Assembly (NCBI RefSeq): GCF_031157255.1
Contig: NZ_JAVIFX010000003.1
Coordinates: 186,001 to 250,000 of the forward strand
Direction of reading: 5' to 3'
Length of the DNA: 64,000 bases
Origin: Bradyrhizobium sp. LHD-71
GTDB lineage: Bacteria; Pseudomonadota; Alphaproteobacteria; Rhizobiales; Xanthobacteraceae
In this document: positions 27,145-36,107 of the stretch, piece by piece
Layout of the letters: each line of letters opens with the position of its first letter
How positions within the stretch are numbered: the stretch's first letter is position 1
The notes under the pieces: generated by a model
Database searches by the model: none
Told to the model about the DNA's origin: nothing
Seen by the model: the letters and a program-made list of their open reading frames with translations, nothing else
Translations under genes and position numbers: made by a program

Positions 27145-28425
27145 ATGAAGATTCTGGTTCTCGGTTCCGGTGGGCGCGAACATGCGCTGTGCTGGAAGAT
27201 CTCAGCGTCCCCCCTGGTGACGAAGCTCTGGTGCATGCCCGGCAATGCCGGCATCGCCAGCGACGCCGAATGTGTCCCGATCGACATTTCTGACCATCCG
27301 GCGGTGATCGCCTTCTGCAAGGCGAACCAGGTGGATTTCGTGGTCGTGGGTCCGGACGCGGCAGTCGCCGCCGGCGTGGTCGACGACCTCGATGCGGCGG
27401 GTTTCAAGGCGTTCGGCCCGACAAAGTCGGCCGGCCGGCTGGAAAGTTCGAAAAGCTTCACCAAGCAGCTTTGCCGCGACCACAACATTCCGACCGCAGC
27501 CTACGCGCACTTCGCCGACGCTGAGGCGGCGAAAGCGTATATTCGCGAAAAGGGCGCGCCGATCGTCGTCAAGGCCGATGGCCTTGCCGCCGGCAAGGGC
27601 GTGGTCGTGGCGATGACGCTCGATGAAGCGCTGAGCGCAGTGGACATGATGTTCGGCGGCGCGTTCGGCGACTCCGGCGCCGAGGTCGTGATCGAGGAAT
27701 TCATGACCGGCGAGGAGGCATCGTTCTTCGCGCTCTGCGACGGCGAGCACGCGTTGCCGCTTGCCACCGCGCAGGATCACAAGCGCGCCTATGACGGCGA
27801 CACCGGGCCGAACACCGGCGGCATGGGCGCCTATTCACCGGCCTCGATCATGACCGACGCGCTCTGCCGCCGTGTGATGGATGAGATGATCTATCCGACG
27901 CTGCGGGCAATGAAGGCGATGGGCGCGCCCTACAAGGGCGTGCTGTATGCAGGCATCATGCTGACGGAGCAGGGACCGAAGCTCGTGGAGTACAACGCCC
28001 GCTTTGGCGATCCGGAGTGCCAGGTCCTGATGCTGAGGATGATGTCCGACGTGGTGCCGGCGCTGCTCGCCTGCGCCGACGGCCAGCTCAAGAACCTGTC
28101 GCTGCGCTGGTACGATGACGCGGCGATCACCGTCATCATGGCGACCAACGGCTACCCTGGCGACTACGGCAAAGGCTCGCGCATCGACGGGCTGGAGGAA
28201 GCCAAGAAGGTCGAGGGCGTCGAGATTTTTCACGCCGGCACGAAACTGCAGGACGGCCACATCACCGCCTATGGCGGCCGCGTGCTGAACGTCTCGGCGC
28301 TTGGCAAGACCGTGAGCGAAGCGCGCGACCGCGCCTATGCCGCGATCGACAAGATCAATTGGCCTGAAGGCTTTTATCGCCGTGACATCGCCGGGCGCGA
28401 AGTCAGGCGGGAGAGGGGCGAATAG
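27145..28425 (+). CDS. purD: Phosphoribosylamine-glycine ligase PurD
   Basis: PurD joins phosphoribosylamine and glycine using ATP in the second step of purine synthesis. The 426-residue protein starts with [19 protein letters not shown] and has the ATP-grasp features [37 protein letters not shown] and [15 protein letters not shown]. The last residues read [17 protein letters not shown] second copy of this tail region, coding CRRDIAWREVEREKPENEP, lies at 29969-30037 beyond the MFS gene, so the present 3' end may not be the ancestral one. It is divergent from xseA. Confidence 0.96.
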   Translation: MKILVLGSGGREHALCWKISASPLVTKLWCMPGNAGIASDAECVPIDISDHPAVIAFCKANQVDFVVVGPDAAVAAGVVDDLDAAGFKAFGPTKSAGRLESSKSFTKQLCRDHNIPTAAYAHFADAEAAKAYIREKGAPIVVKADGLAAGKGVVVAMTLDEALSAVDMMFGGAFGDSGAEVVIEEFMTGEEASFFALCDGEHALPLATAQDHKRAYDGDTGPNTGGMGAYSPASIMTDALCRRVMDEMIYPTLRAMKAMGAPYKGVLYAGIMLTEQGPKLVEYNARFGDPECQVLMLRMMSDVVPALLACADGQLKNLSLRWYDDAAITVIMATNGYPGDYGKGSRIDGLEEAKKVEGVEIFHAGTKLQDGHITAYGGRVLNVSALGKTVSEARDRAYAAIDKINWPEGFYRRDIAGREVRRERGE

Positions 28426-28489
28426 TCCGCAAATTCGGCTGTAGCCCACGGAAGACTTTATTTGTCGGAACTGATTAGAAGCAGACAAG

Positions 28490-29899
28490 ATGCCGTCCGA
28501 CGATACGTGCACAGGCGCGGCGCGCTGGAGCGAACTCTTCACGCAGCGTCACTGGGCGGCGACCGTGACACTTTGCCTTGGCGTCGCCCTGTTCGCGTTC
28601 AACGCCTTCCTGGTCTCAACGGCGCTGCCGACGGCTGTGCGAGAAATCGGCGGCGTCGCCGTGATCGCATGGGCGACAAGCATCTATCTCGCACTCTCGA
28701 TCGTCGGTGGTGCGGCAGCGGCTCGTCTGAAGGTCCGCTATGGTGCACGGGCGGCGCTCATCGCTTCGGCCGCTCTGTTTCTGGCCGGCACGCTGCTCGC
28801 CGCCACCGCGTCGTCAATGACCGAAATTCTCATCGGCCGTGCGCTGCAGGGTATTGGCGAAGGCATCATCTCGGCGCTCTGCTATGCGCTGATCCCAGAG
28901 CTGTTTCCGGGACGACTGATCGCTAAAGTCTTCGGCGCCGAAGCCGTGGTGTGGGCGACCGCCGCGTTCGGAGGACCGCTACTGGCCGGTTTTGTCACTG
29001 AAACTGTGTCGTGGCGCGCCGCCTTCCTGATCAACGTGCCTGTGATCGTGATCTTTATTGTGCTGGTGTTGATGGTCGTTCCGCGCGCGTCGGCGGCCGG
29101 TGCGCGCGTGCCGTTGCCATTCCTGCGTCTGGCCGCGATCGGGGGCGGCATCCTGCTGGTGACCTTCAGCGCGGTCGCACCGTCGATCTTTGCGACGAGC
29201 ACGCTGGTGCTGCTCGCCGCGGCGCTGTTGTTCGTGGCGGTGATCCGCGACCGGGCAAGCGCGTCGCCGCTGTTCCCGACGGATGCATTCTCGCCGCGCA
29301 CGGTCGTCGGCGCAGGCCTGTGGATCGTGTTCCTCATGCCGCTCGCCCAGGCTTCGACCACCGTCTACCTCGTGCTGACCCTGCAGACCCTCTGGGGGCT
29401 CGGCGCGACGCTCGCGGGCGCCTTCAACGCGTGTCTTGCGCTTGCATGGAGTTTCGTCGCTATCGGCGTCGCAAGTCTCGGGCCCGCAACCAACCGCTCG
29501 GGCTTCATCGCGCTCGGTCCGCTGCTCCTCGTCGGCGGGCTCGCCAGCATCGTGGCGGGGGTTATGATCGACCGCGCTGCGATCGCCTTGATCGGTCAGA
29601 TTGCGATCGGCGCGGGCTTCGGCGTCGCCTGGGGGTTTCTCAGCCAGGCGGTGATGGAGAATGCACGTACGGGCGAGCGGGATCGCGCAGCAGCCTCGCT
29701 GCCGACGCTGCAGTCAGCAGGCTACGCGGTGGGCGCGGCGATTGCGGGCCTCGTGGCCAATGCCGCGGGGTACACCGTGACCGACAACGACGCCCTGCGA
29801 TCAGCTGCGATGACGGTCTACGCGACGTCGGCCGCGATCGGCCTTCTGGCGGTGGGCGCCGGATTCCTGCTTCGGCGGAAGCTGATGCGTGCGGCATGA
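28490..29899 (+). CDS. MFS efflux-type transporter
   Basis: The 469-residue inner-membrane protein has at least 12 hydrophobic helices. Drug-exporter-like features include LVSTALPTAVREIGG in the first helix and GRALQGIGEGIISALCYALI with the motif-C-like GG/PLLAGFVTE later. It most resembles multidrug exporters of the major facilitator family, but the cargo is unknown. The gene is bracketed by two copies of the purD tail and faces a convergent TetR gene, so TetR control of the exporter is possible. Base composition is not visibly different from the neighbours. Confidence 0.82.
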   Translation: MPSDDTCTGAARWSELFTQRHWAATVTLCLGVALFAFNAFLVSTALPTAVREIGGVAVIAWATSIYLALSIVGGAAAARLKVRYGARAALIASAALFLAGTLLAATASSMTEILIGRALQGIGEGIISALCYALIPELFPGRLIAKVFGAEAVVWATAAFGGPLLAGFVTETVSWRAAFLINVPVIVIFIVLVLMVVPRASAAGARVPLPFLRLAAIGGGILLVTFSAVAPSIFATSTLVLLAAALLFVAVIRDRASASPLFPTDAFSPRTVVGAGLWIVFLMPLAQASTTVYLVLTLQTLWGLGATLAGAFNACLALAWSFVAIGVASLGPATNRSGFIALGPLLLVGGLASIVAGVMIDRAAIALIGQIAIGAGFGVAWGFLSQAVMENARTGERDRAAASLPTLQSAGYAVGAAIAGLVANAAGYTVTDNDALRSAAMTVYATSAAIGLLAVGAGFLLRRKLMRAA

Positions 29900-29968
29900 A
29901 ACGCACAGCGGGCGCTAACGAGCTCTCAGTCGTAAATCCGCTAGTGTGACGGAAGGGCAGGCGGCGCG

Positions 29969-30037
29969 GGCCTGCTCTGCCGCCGCGACATCGCCTGGCG
30001 GGAAGTCGAGCGGGAGAAGCCGGAAAATGAGCCCTAA
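29969..30037 (+). pseudogene. Remnant of a purD 3' end
   Basis: In frame, this stretch encodes CRRDIAWREVEREKPENEP and then TAA. The live purD gene ends [16 protein letters not shown]. At DNA level both share GGCCTG, then CG-CG-GACATCGCC, GG-CG-GAAGTC and CGGGAGA in register, with a short deletion between GGCCTG and the CGCCG block. No start codon or other purD sequence is present, so it is a fragment about 20 codons long. Together with the live tail it flanks the MFS gene. Confidence 0.7.
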
Positions 30038-30058
30038 AATGCGCTGACGTGTCGGCTG

Positions 30059-30616
30059 CTACCGCCCTGCCGTCATTGCTGCGAGTTCCGCCACCAGGGC
30101 GTCTTCGCTCGGCAGGTCAAGAATGCCGGCGGTGTATTGCGTGATGCCGCCGAAATGGATGATGAACACCTTCATCATCGCCCGCCGGCGTTCAGCGGAT
30201 GTTTGATCGGAGGTCGTGAACAGCCGCATGCCTTCGGTGATCACTTGATGCACAGCGCTCTGCAGCGGCGGATTGAGCTTCATCGTCGCGTGCGGCCGGC
30301 TGGTCATCAACGCGTAGAGCTTCCGGTTGGCGAGCGCAAAGCGCACGTATCTTGCCGTGTAGTCCTCTTTTGATTCAGCGCTCTTCAGGATCTCGCCGAG
30401 GCGCGCGAACGCTTCCGTCGCCACCGCATCCAGCACCGCCTCGCGGTCCGCGAAGTGGTTGTAGAGCGAGCGATGGGCGACGCCGATGGCATCGGCCACC
30501 TGCCGCACACTCAGCGCCTCATGCCCGGTCCTGGCAATCAACCGCGCGGCCGCGGTAATCGCCTCGGCCTTGACGTTGCCGTGGCGGTAGGTCTTGCGGC
30601 GCGGTTTGGTCGGCAT
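30059..30616 (-). CDS. TetR-family transcriptional regulator
   Basis: The 185-residue protein has a typical TetR N-terminal DNA-binding domain: AITAAARLIARTGHEALSVR, then the helix-turn-helix VADAIGVAHRSLYNHFADRE. The C-terminal ligand domain is helical and not diagnostic. I use the ATG at 30616 (MPTKPRRKTYRHG), since the longer frame would cover an 18-bp tandem repeat upstream. It follows the crotonase gene on the same strand (132-base gap) and converges on the MFS gene, either of which could be its target. Confidence 0.87.
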   Translation of the reverse strand: MPTKPRRKTYRHGNVKAEAITAAARLIARTGHEALSVRQVADAIGVAHRSLYNHFADREAVLDAVATEAFARLGEILKSAESKEDYTARYVRFALANRKLYALMTSRPHATMKLNPPLQSAVHQVITEGMRLFTTSDQTSAERRRAMMKVFIIHFGGITQYTAGILDLPSEDALVAELAAMTAGR

Positions 30617-30624
30617 GCGCCTGT

Positions 30625-30660
30625 TTAACCAAGTCACGCAGGTTAACCAAGTCACGCAGG
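30625..30660. repeat. 18-bp perfect tandem repeat before the TetR gene
   Basis: TTAACCAAGTCACGCAGG occurs twice head-to-tail (30625-30642 and 30643-30660). The junction creates the palindrome GGTTAACC. It lies 9 bases upstream of the TetR start codon, in the leader or promoter, and could be an operator pair or simple slippage. Confidence 0.9.
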
Positions 30661-30748
30661 CTTCGCCGCCTATGCACTCGGCAGGCAGTGAACGTCTTGA
30701 TCGGCGCGACCGGATCCGGCTTACGCCCTCAGCGACGTTACGAGGCGC

Positions 30749-31489
30749 TCATGTTGCGGCTCGGGCGCTCGCCGTGCGGGCCGCCACGCGATCCTTACCG
30801 TATTTCGGCGTGATGTCGGCGTCGATCGCACGACGGATCGTGGCGATCACCTCGCCGCGTGCCCGCGCCTTGGCCGCGGCATGATGGTTCAGGTGGATGT
30901 TGCTGAGTTCGACCGCTGTATCTTCCGCATCCCGTTCGAGGTCGATTGCCGGCACGAGCCGGTCGAAGAAACCGGCGACCACAGCCTCGGCGGGGCCGAA
31001 CATTTCGCCCGTGACGACGGTGCGGTTGAAGTAGGCAGGCGTGAGCCGCTGCCGGGCCAGTTCGATGGCGAACCGCGGCGGTGTTAGGCCGATGGCAACC
31101 TCGTTCATGCCGATACGATAATCGCCCTCCGCCGCGATGCGGTGATCGGACGCCATGATCAGGAAGGCCCCCATCGGGAAGGCGTTGCCGTGGCAGGCCG
31201 CGACCACCGGCGTTGGAAACGACAGGATGCGCAGCGCCAGCTCGGCGCCGGCCTTCACCATTTGATACTGCTCGTCCGCGCCGCCGCTTGCGAACACGTT
31301 GAGGTCGAAGCCGCCGGAAAAATGCTTGCCGCGCGCTGACAACGTGACGACGGCCTTGTCGCGTTGGGCTTCGTCGAACGCCGCGTGCAGCGCATTCAAC
31401 ATTGCGAGCGACATGACATTGGCCTTGCCGTCGTCCATGACGATGCGGCTGATCGGACCGGAACGGCTGTAGCTGACGGGCGACGACAT
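30749..31489 (-). CDS. Enoyl-CoA hydratase/isomerase (crotonase) family protein
   Basis: The 246-residue protein has the crotonase oxyanion-hole segments: ARGKHFSGGFDLNVFASGG and ACHGNAFPMGAFLIMASDHR, then the helix EVAIGLTPPRFAIELARQRL. Members hydrate or isomerise CoA thioesters in fatty-acid or aromatic breakdown. The usual catalytic Glu pair cannot be placed with certainty, so the exact reaction is open. The ATG at 31489 (MSSPVSYSR) is preceded by a purine-rich GAGAAG. The TetR gene follows on the same strand. Confidence 0.85.
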   Translation of the reverse strand: MSSPVSYSRSGPISRIVMDDGKANVMSLAMLNALHAAFDEAQRDKAVVTLSARGKHFSGGFDLNVFASGGADEQYQMVKAGAELALRILSFPTPVVAACHGNAFPMGAFLIMASDHRIAAEGDYRIGMNEVAIGLTPPRFAIELARQRLTPAYFNRTVVTGEMFGPAEAVVAGFFDRLVPAIDLERDAEDTAVELSNIHLNHHAAAKARARGEVIATIRRAIDADITPKYGKDRVAARTASARAAT

Positions 31490-31747
31490 GCTTCTCTTCT
31501 CCGCTGAATGAATGAATGTTAATGTATCCTCCGGATGCTTATTCAATAGAGAACCGAAAGGCAAAGCCGAAGGCCGCTTGTCCGCTGCAACCGAGATATG
31601 CATCCGTTGGATATATTCCGCGGAGCGAAAGATCTGGTCTGTGAAGCCGGCGACGGCGCATCCGGCTCCGCCGGTAAAACGCCATCAAGCAGTTACTTAA
31701 ATCCAAGCTTGCGCCGTTACACCGTTCACCTCTGAGGGGAGGCTACC

Positions 31748-33379
31748 TTGCGCGTTCTGCTGCTCACATGTCTGATTGCCATGAGCTCGGCTGCGGCTGC
31801 TGCTGAGATCAAGGCGACGTCTGCGATTGACAGCGTCACCGTCTATCCGGACGGTGCGGCTGTGACGCGCGTTTTGCGGGTCGATCTGCCGGCAGGCGAA
31901 AGCGTCGTGCTGGCGCGCGACTTCCCGCTTGGCCTCGATCCGGCGTCATTGCGGGTGGAGGGCGAGAGCGGCGGACGCATCCAGGTCGGCTCGATCGACG
32001 CGCGGCCGCCCGGACCGCAGCCTGTTCAGGGTACGCCGGAGCGCGAGAAGAAGATCCAGGCGCTCGAGGATGACCGCGCGGCGCTTGACGATCGGATATC
32101 GGCTGCGGGTGTGCGCAAGGCTTTCGCCCGCCGCTTTGCCACCGACGCGCCGCTCGGGCTCGGTGAGGAGAGCAATGCGCGCCCGCTCTCCGAATGGCGC
32201 GAGGCATTCAAGGCGATCGAGGAGGAGATCAGCCGCGCCGACGAAACGATCCGCGCTCTGCAGGTCAAGAAGCGCGAGATCGAGGCGGAGCTTGCGATCC
32301 TCCACGCCGGCCAGCGCGCCGATCCGCCGAACAAAATGGAGGTGCGCATCGAGCTCGCCGCGCAGACTGCGGCGCCGGCGACTTTGCGCGTCAGCTATTC
32401 GGTGCGCGACGCCCGCTGGCGGCCGCTTTATGACGCCCGGCTCGACACCGGCGGCAAGGATCGCAAACCATCGCTCGAGCTTGTGCGCCGCGCCGAGATC
32501 GTGCAGCGCAGTGGTGAGGACTGGGCCAATGTCGCGCTTGCCGTCTCAACCGTCCGCACCGGACGCGGCGGCAGCGCGCCGAATCTGAGCACGGTGATCG
32601 TGCGCTACCCGCAGCCGGTACCGCCACCGGTGCGGCCGCAGGCGATGGCGCCGGCCTCGCGCGCCGTAGACTCCGCACTTGACGCAGGTCAGGAAAAGGC
32701 GATGGAGGCGGTCGAAGAGCGCTCAGCGACGGTCGAGACTGGCGGCTTTCAGGCGCTGTTCCGGATTCCGGGGCGTGTCAGTCTTGGAGCCGGTGAGGGC
32801 GCGCGCTCCTTGCGTATTGCGTCGACGACAGTTGCGGCAGACCTGCTTGTTCGTGCGGCGCCCGTGGTCGACGATACCGCTTGGCTGGAGGCGACGTTCA
32901 AGCAGGCCGAGGAGGCGCCGCTGTTGCCCGGTCAGGTCGGTCTCTACCGCGACGGCATCTTCGTCGGTCGCGGAAAAATGGTGCTGACCCAGAAGGACGA
33001 GACCGTTCGCTTGGGCTTCGGCGCCGACGAACAGGTTAAGGTCGCCCGCGCGGTCGTCCGTAAGAACGACGGCACCGCCGGCCTCATCACCGCCTCGAAG
33101 ACCGACGAGCGCGAGTTCAAGATCGTCGTTCGCAACGCCCATGTGTGGCCCATGAAGGTGACGATCGAGGAGCAGCTTCCGGTCGCGGAAAATTCCGAGA
33201 TCCAGGTCGAGATGCTGCCGTCATCCACCCAGCCGACGCACCGCGACGTGCGCGATCAGCGTGGCGTGATGGCCTGGACGCTGGACATGCCCGCCGGCGA
33301 AACCCGCGAGGTCAAGTTCGGCTGGCGCGTGCGCTGGCCGAGCGAGAAGTCCGTGGTGTTCATCGGGAGGGGCGGATAG
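31748..33379 (+). CDS. MuiA-like (mucoidy inhibitor family) periplasmic protein
   Basis: The TTG start at 31748 is preceded by GAGGGGAGG. The 543-residue protein has a Sec signal peptide (LLLTCLIAMSSAAAAAE), an N-terminal DUF4140-like domain (SVTVYPDGAAVTRVLRVDLP), a coiled-coil at about 95-190 (EREKKIQALEDDRAALDDRI), and a C-terminal DUF4139-like beta domain (VSYSVRDARWRPLYDARLDT and WTLDMPAGETREVKFGWRV). This architecture is the mucoidy inhibitor A family. The biochemical role is unknown; in other bacteria it was linked to exopolysaccharide phenotypes. Confidence 0.86.
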   Translation: MRVLLLTCLIAMSSAAAAAEIKATSAIDSVTVYPDGAAVTRVLRVDLPAGESVVLARDFPLGLDPASLRVEGESGGRIQVGSIDARPPGPQPVQGTPEREKKIQALEDDRAALDDRISAAGVRKAFARRFATDAPLGLGEESNARPLSEWREAFKAIEEEISRADETIRALQVKKREIEAELAILHAGQRADPPNKMEVRIELAAQTAAPATLRVSYSVRDARWRPLYDARLDTGGKDRKPSLELVRRAEIVQRSGEDWANVALAVSTVRTGRGGSAPNLSTVIVRYPQPVPPPVRPQAMAPASRAVDSALDAGQEKAMEAVEERSATVETGGFQALFRIPGRVSLGAGEGARSLRIASTTVAADLLVRAAPVVDDTAWLEATFKQAEEAPLLPGQVGLYRDGIFVGRGKMVLTQKDETVRLGFGADEQVKVARAVVRKNDGTAGLITASKTDEREFKIVVRNAHVWPMKVTIEEQLPVAENSEIQVEMLPSSTQPTHRDVRDQRGVMAWTLDMPAGETREVKFGWRVRWPSEKSVVFIGRGG

Positions 33380-33392
33380 TGTGCGTGACACC

Positions 33393-33423
33393 GTCCGCAG
33401 CCGCGCGAAGCGCGTAGGCGGAC
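33393..33423. terminator. GC-rich hairpin between convergent genes
   Basis: GTCCGC (33393-33398) pairs with GCGGAC (33418-33423), and GCGC with GCGC inside, giving an extended stem just after the MuiA stop and before the convergent PNPOx-family gene. There is no clear T-run, so the terminator call is weak. Confidence 0.35.
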
Positions 33424-33457
33424 GCACTCACCGTCTGAGTCTGCTGCGAGCGCAGTG

Positions 33458-33491
33458 CTGGATTGCTTCGGGTTGCGCCCTCGCAATGACG
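33458..33491. repeat. Partial copy of the GGATTGCTTCG repeat
   Basis: CTGGATTGCTTCG followed by CTCGCAATGACG repeats the right half of the palindrome at 18237-18326, with the middle changed. A further CGCAATGACG occurs 20 bases on, running into the end of the PNPOx-family gene. It is a decayed copy of a common intergenic repeat of this genome. Confidence 0.6.
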
Positions 33492-33497
33492 AGATTG

Positions 33498-34121
33498 TCA
33501 CTTCGGTCGCAATGACGATGTCGGCGCGCGTGGCGGTACGACGTCCTTGAAGCTGTCGAAGCTTTTCCATGCCGGCTCGACCGGCACAGCGTCCGGTTGC
33601 GGCGTGTAGGCCGACGGCGCGGCCATCGTCAGTGAGGGAATGTAGCGCGGGCAGTTTGGGAAGATCGCGGCGACCTTGACGCGGACGATCAGTTGTGCAC
33701 CGGCAATTTCGTGCAGCAAGGGATCGTTGCGCACGATCTCGGCGCCGCCATTCACCCGCAGCCGCTTCGGCTTGCCATGCATGGCGATGAACAGCAACCC
33801 GACATGCGGGTTGACGGCAAGGTTGCCGAGACTCTTGAACATGCCGTTGCCGTCGTAATCCGCAAACGCCAGCTCCGATGGTCCCGTCACGCGCACGAAT
33901 CCTGGCGCGCCGCCCTTGAACGAGCAATCGGGGCGGCCGGCCGCATCGGCTGTCGCCAGGAAGAAGTAGATGCAGGATTCGATATAGGCTTTGTCGTCGG
34001 CCGTGAACTCGGTGCGCGTGAGCTTCTCTTCCAGCCGGTCGGCGAGTGGCCTCGAGCCGAATTCATCCTGCAGCGCGCGGTTGCCGTCGTGATAGAGCAG
34101 GCTTGTGCCGTCAGTCATCAC
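33498..34121 (-). CDS. PNPOx-family flavin-binding protein
   Basis: The 207-residue protein has the split beta-barrel pattern of pyridoxamine 5'-phosphate oxidase relatives: SCIYFFLATADAAGRPDCSF, then ELAFADYDGNGMFKSLGN and NPHVGLLFIAMHGKPKRLRV. These bind FMN or another cofactor, but the true substrate of this subgroup (MSMEG/HugZ-like) is not known. It lies 36 bases after the hydroxy-acid oxidase gene on the same strand, so the two FMN-type proteins probably share a transcript. The C-terminal 30 residues are Pro-rich and specific to this branch. Confidence 0.8.
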   Translation of the reverse strand: MMTDGTSLLYHDGNRALQDEFGSRPLADRLEEKLTRTEFTADDKAYIESCIYFFLATADAAGRPDCSFKGGAPGFVRVTGPSELAFADYDGNGMFKSLGNLAVNPHVGLLFIAMHGKPKRLRVNGGAEIVRNDPLLHEIAGAQLIVRVKVAAIFPNCPRYIPSLTMAAPSAYTPQPDAVPVEPAWKSFDSFKDVVPPRAPTSSLRPK

Positions 34122-34157
34122 CCGGGCTCCCGCTGGCTTTTTGAGAATTGCTTGCCG

Positions 34158-35303
34158 CTATTGATCCCACACGAGCACGTGCGGGCCGATGTCCTCGATC
34201 TTGTTGACGCCGCACAGACCCATGGTCACGCTGAGCTCGTTGCCGATCACCTCGAGGGCCTTGGCGACGCCAGCCTGCCCGCCTGCACCGAGGCCATAGA
34301 TATACGCGCGGCCGATCATGCAGGATTTCGCGCCGAGTGCCAGCGCGCGCATGACGTCCTGCCCGGAGCGGATGCCGCTGTCGAAGATCACCTCGGTCTG
34401 CGAGCCCACCGCATCGACGACCTTCGGCAGGACCGAGATCGACGACGGCGCGCCATCGAGCTGTCGTCCGCCGTGGTTGGAGACGACGATCGCATGTGCG
34501 CCGGTCTTTACCGCCTGTCGTGCGTCCTCGACATCATGGATGCCTTTCAGGATGATCTTGCCGGGCCAGATCGAACGGATCCACTCGACATCCTTCCAGT
34601 TTAGGGAAGGGTCGAACTGCTGCGAGACGCGCGTGGCGGTGGAATTGAGGTCCTTGGCGCCCTGCAGATGACCGACGACGTTGCCGAAGTCGCGCCGCTT
34701 GGCGCGGGCGATGCTCATCAGCCAGCGCGGCTTGGAGGCGAAATCGATGATGTTCTTCAGCCGCATCAGGTTCGGCGGCACCGACAGGCCGTTCTTGATG
34801 TCCATGTGCCGCTGCCCGAGGATCTGCAGATCGACGGTGAGGACCAGCGCGCTGCACTTGGCGGCGATGGCCCGCTCGATCAGCGATTTGCAGAAGCCGC
34901 GGTCCTTCATCACGTAGAGCTGAAACCAGAACGGCTTGTCGACGTTGGCGGCGACATCCTCGATCGAGCAGATCGACATGGTCGAAAGCGTGTAGGGGAT
35001 GCCGGCGGCCTGTGCGGCGCGGCAGGCCAGGATCTCGCCGTCACCGATCTGCATGCCGGTGGAGCCGACCGGCGCGAGGATCAGCGGCATGCTCGCCGGC
35101 TCGCCGAGGATCGTCGTCTTCTGGTCGCGGACTGAAATGTCGACGAGCACGCGCTGGCGGAATTTCAGCGCCTCGAGGTCGGCGCGGTTGGCGTGCAGCG
35201 TCTGCTCGGCATAGGAGCCGTGGTCGACATAATCGAAGAATGCCTTCGGCACCTTGCGCCGGTGCAGGTCACGCAAATCCTCGATGCAGGTTATGTCTTT
35301 CAC
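34158..35303 (-). CDS. FMN-dependent alpha-hydroxy acid dehydrogenase (LldD-like)
   Basis: The 381-residue protein is a TIM-barrel flavoenzyme that oxidises L-2-hydroxy acids such as L-lactate. Seen in sequence: PLILAPVGSTGMQIGDGE near the FMN site, FWFQLYVMKDR, the Lys in GKIILKGI, the catalytic HGGRQLDG motif in VVSNHGGRQLDGA, and the C-terminal FDSGIRSGQDVMRALALGAK and GRAYIYGLGAGGQAGV. Its electron acceptor is unknown. It is upstream of the PNPOx-family gene and divergent from the two FPGSDP genes. Confidence 0.88.
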   Translation of the reverse strand: MKDITCIEDLRDLHRRKVPKAFFDYVDHGSYAEQTLHANRADLEALKFRQRVLVDISVRDQKTTILGEPASMPLILAPVGSTGMQIGDGEILACRAAQAAGIPYTLSTMSICSIEDVAANVDKPFWFQLYVMKDRGFCKSLIERAIAAKCSALVLTVDLQILGQRHMDIKNGLSVPPNLMRLKNIIDFASKPRWLMSIARAKRRDFGNVVGHLQGAKDLNSTATRVSQQFDPSLNWKDVEWIRSIWPGKIILKGIHDVEDARQAVKTGAHAIVVSNHGGRQLDGAPSSISVLPKVVDAVGSQTEVIFDSGIRSGQDVMRALALGAKSCMIGRAYIYGLGAGGQAGVAKALEVIGNELSVTMGLCGVNKIEDIGPHVLVWDQ

Positions 35304-35350
35304 TGTTGCCTCCGCCCCACGCTCATTCTGTCCCGCCGCACTTTAGCTCC

Positions 35351-35391
35351 GAAAGAGCGAAAGCGGGTTCCCACTTTGAACCATGCTCTAG
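35351..35391 (-). repeat. Half-copy of the CTAGAGCAT intergenic element
   Basis: On the minus strand this reads CTAGAGCATGGTTCAAAG, then TGGGAACCCGCTTTCGCTC, matching the framework CTAGAGCAT...AAAG..GG....CGGCTTTC of the longer family-A copy at 58334-58439. The terminal hairpin is absent. It lies upstream of the hydroxy-acid oxidase start, pointing toward that gene. Confidence 0.6.
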
Positions 35392-35412
35392 CATGCCGCG
35401 CCTGCGCGCTAA

Positions 35413-35727
<315 letters not shown>

Positions 35728-35736
35728 CGCGTCTGA

Positions 35737-35937
<201 letters not shown>

Positions 35938-36107
35938 GGCCGCGTTTCGTTAACTATCTGATATCTTTAAAAAATTGCTGGCGAGCTGTACGGCCGGCGG
36001 TAACTTTCCAATATATATTTTGAGTTCAAGTAGGACGGAAAGCTTTTATAAGCCCCTAGGGATGGGGGTACTCGCTCCCGTTTCGGCGGCGAGGCTGAGG
36101 TTATCGG

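Noticed and set aside
29969..30037. Considered as a tiny intact gene or a terminator.
   Set aside because: It has no start codon and matches the purD tail, so a remnant is the better explanation.
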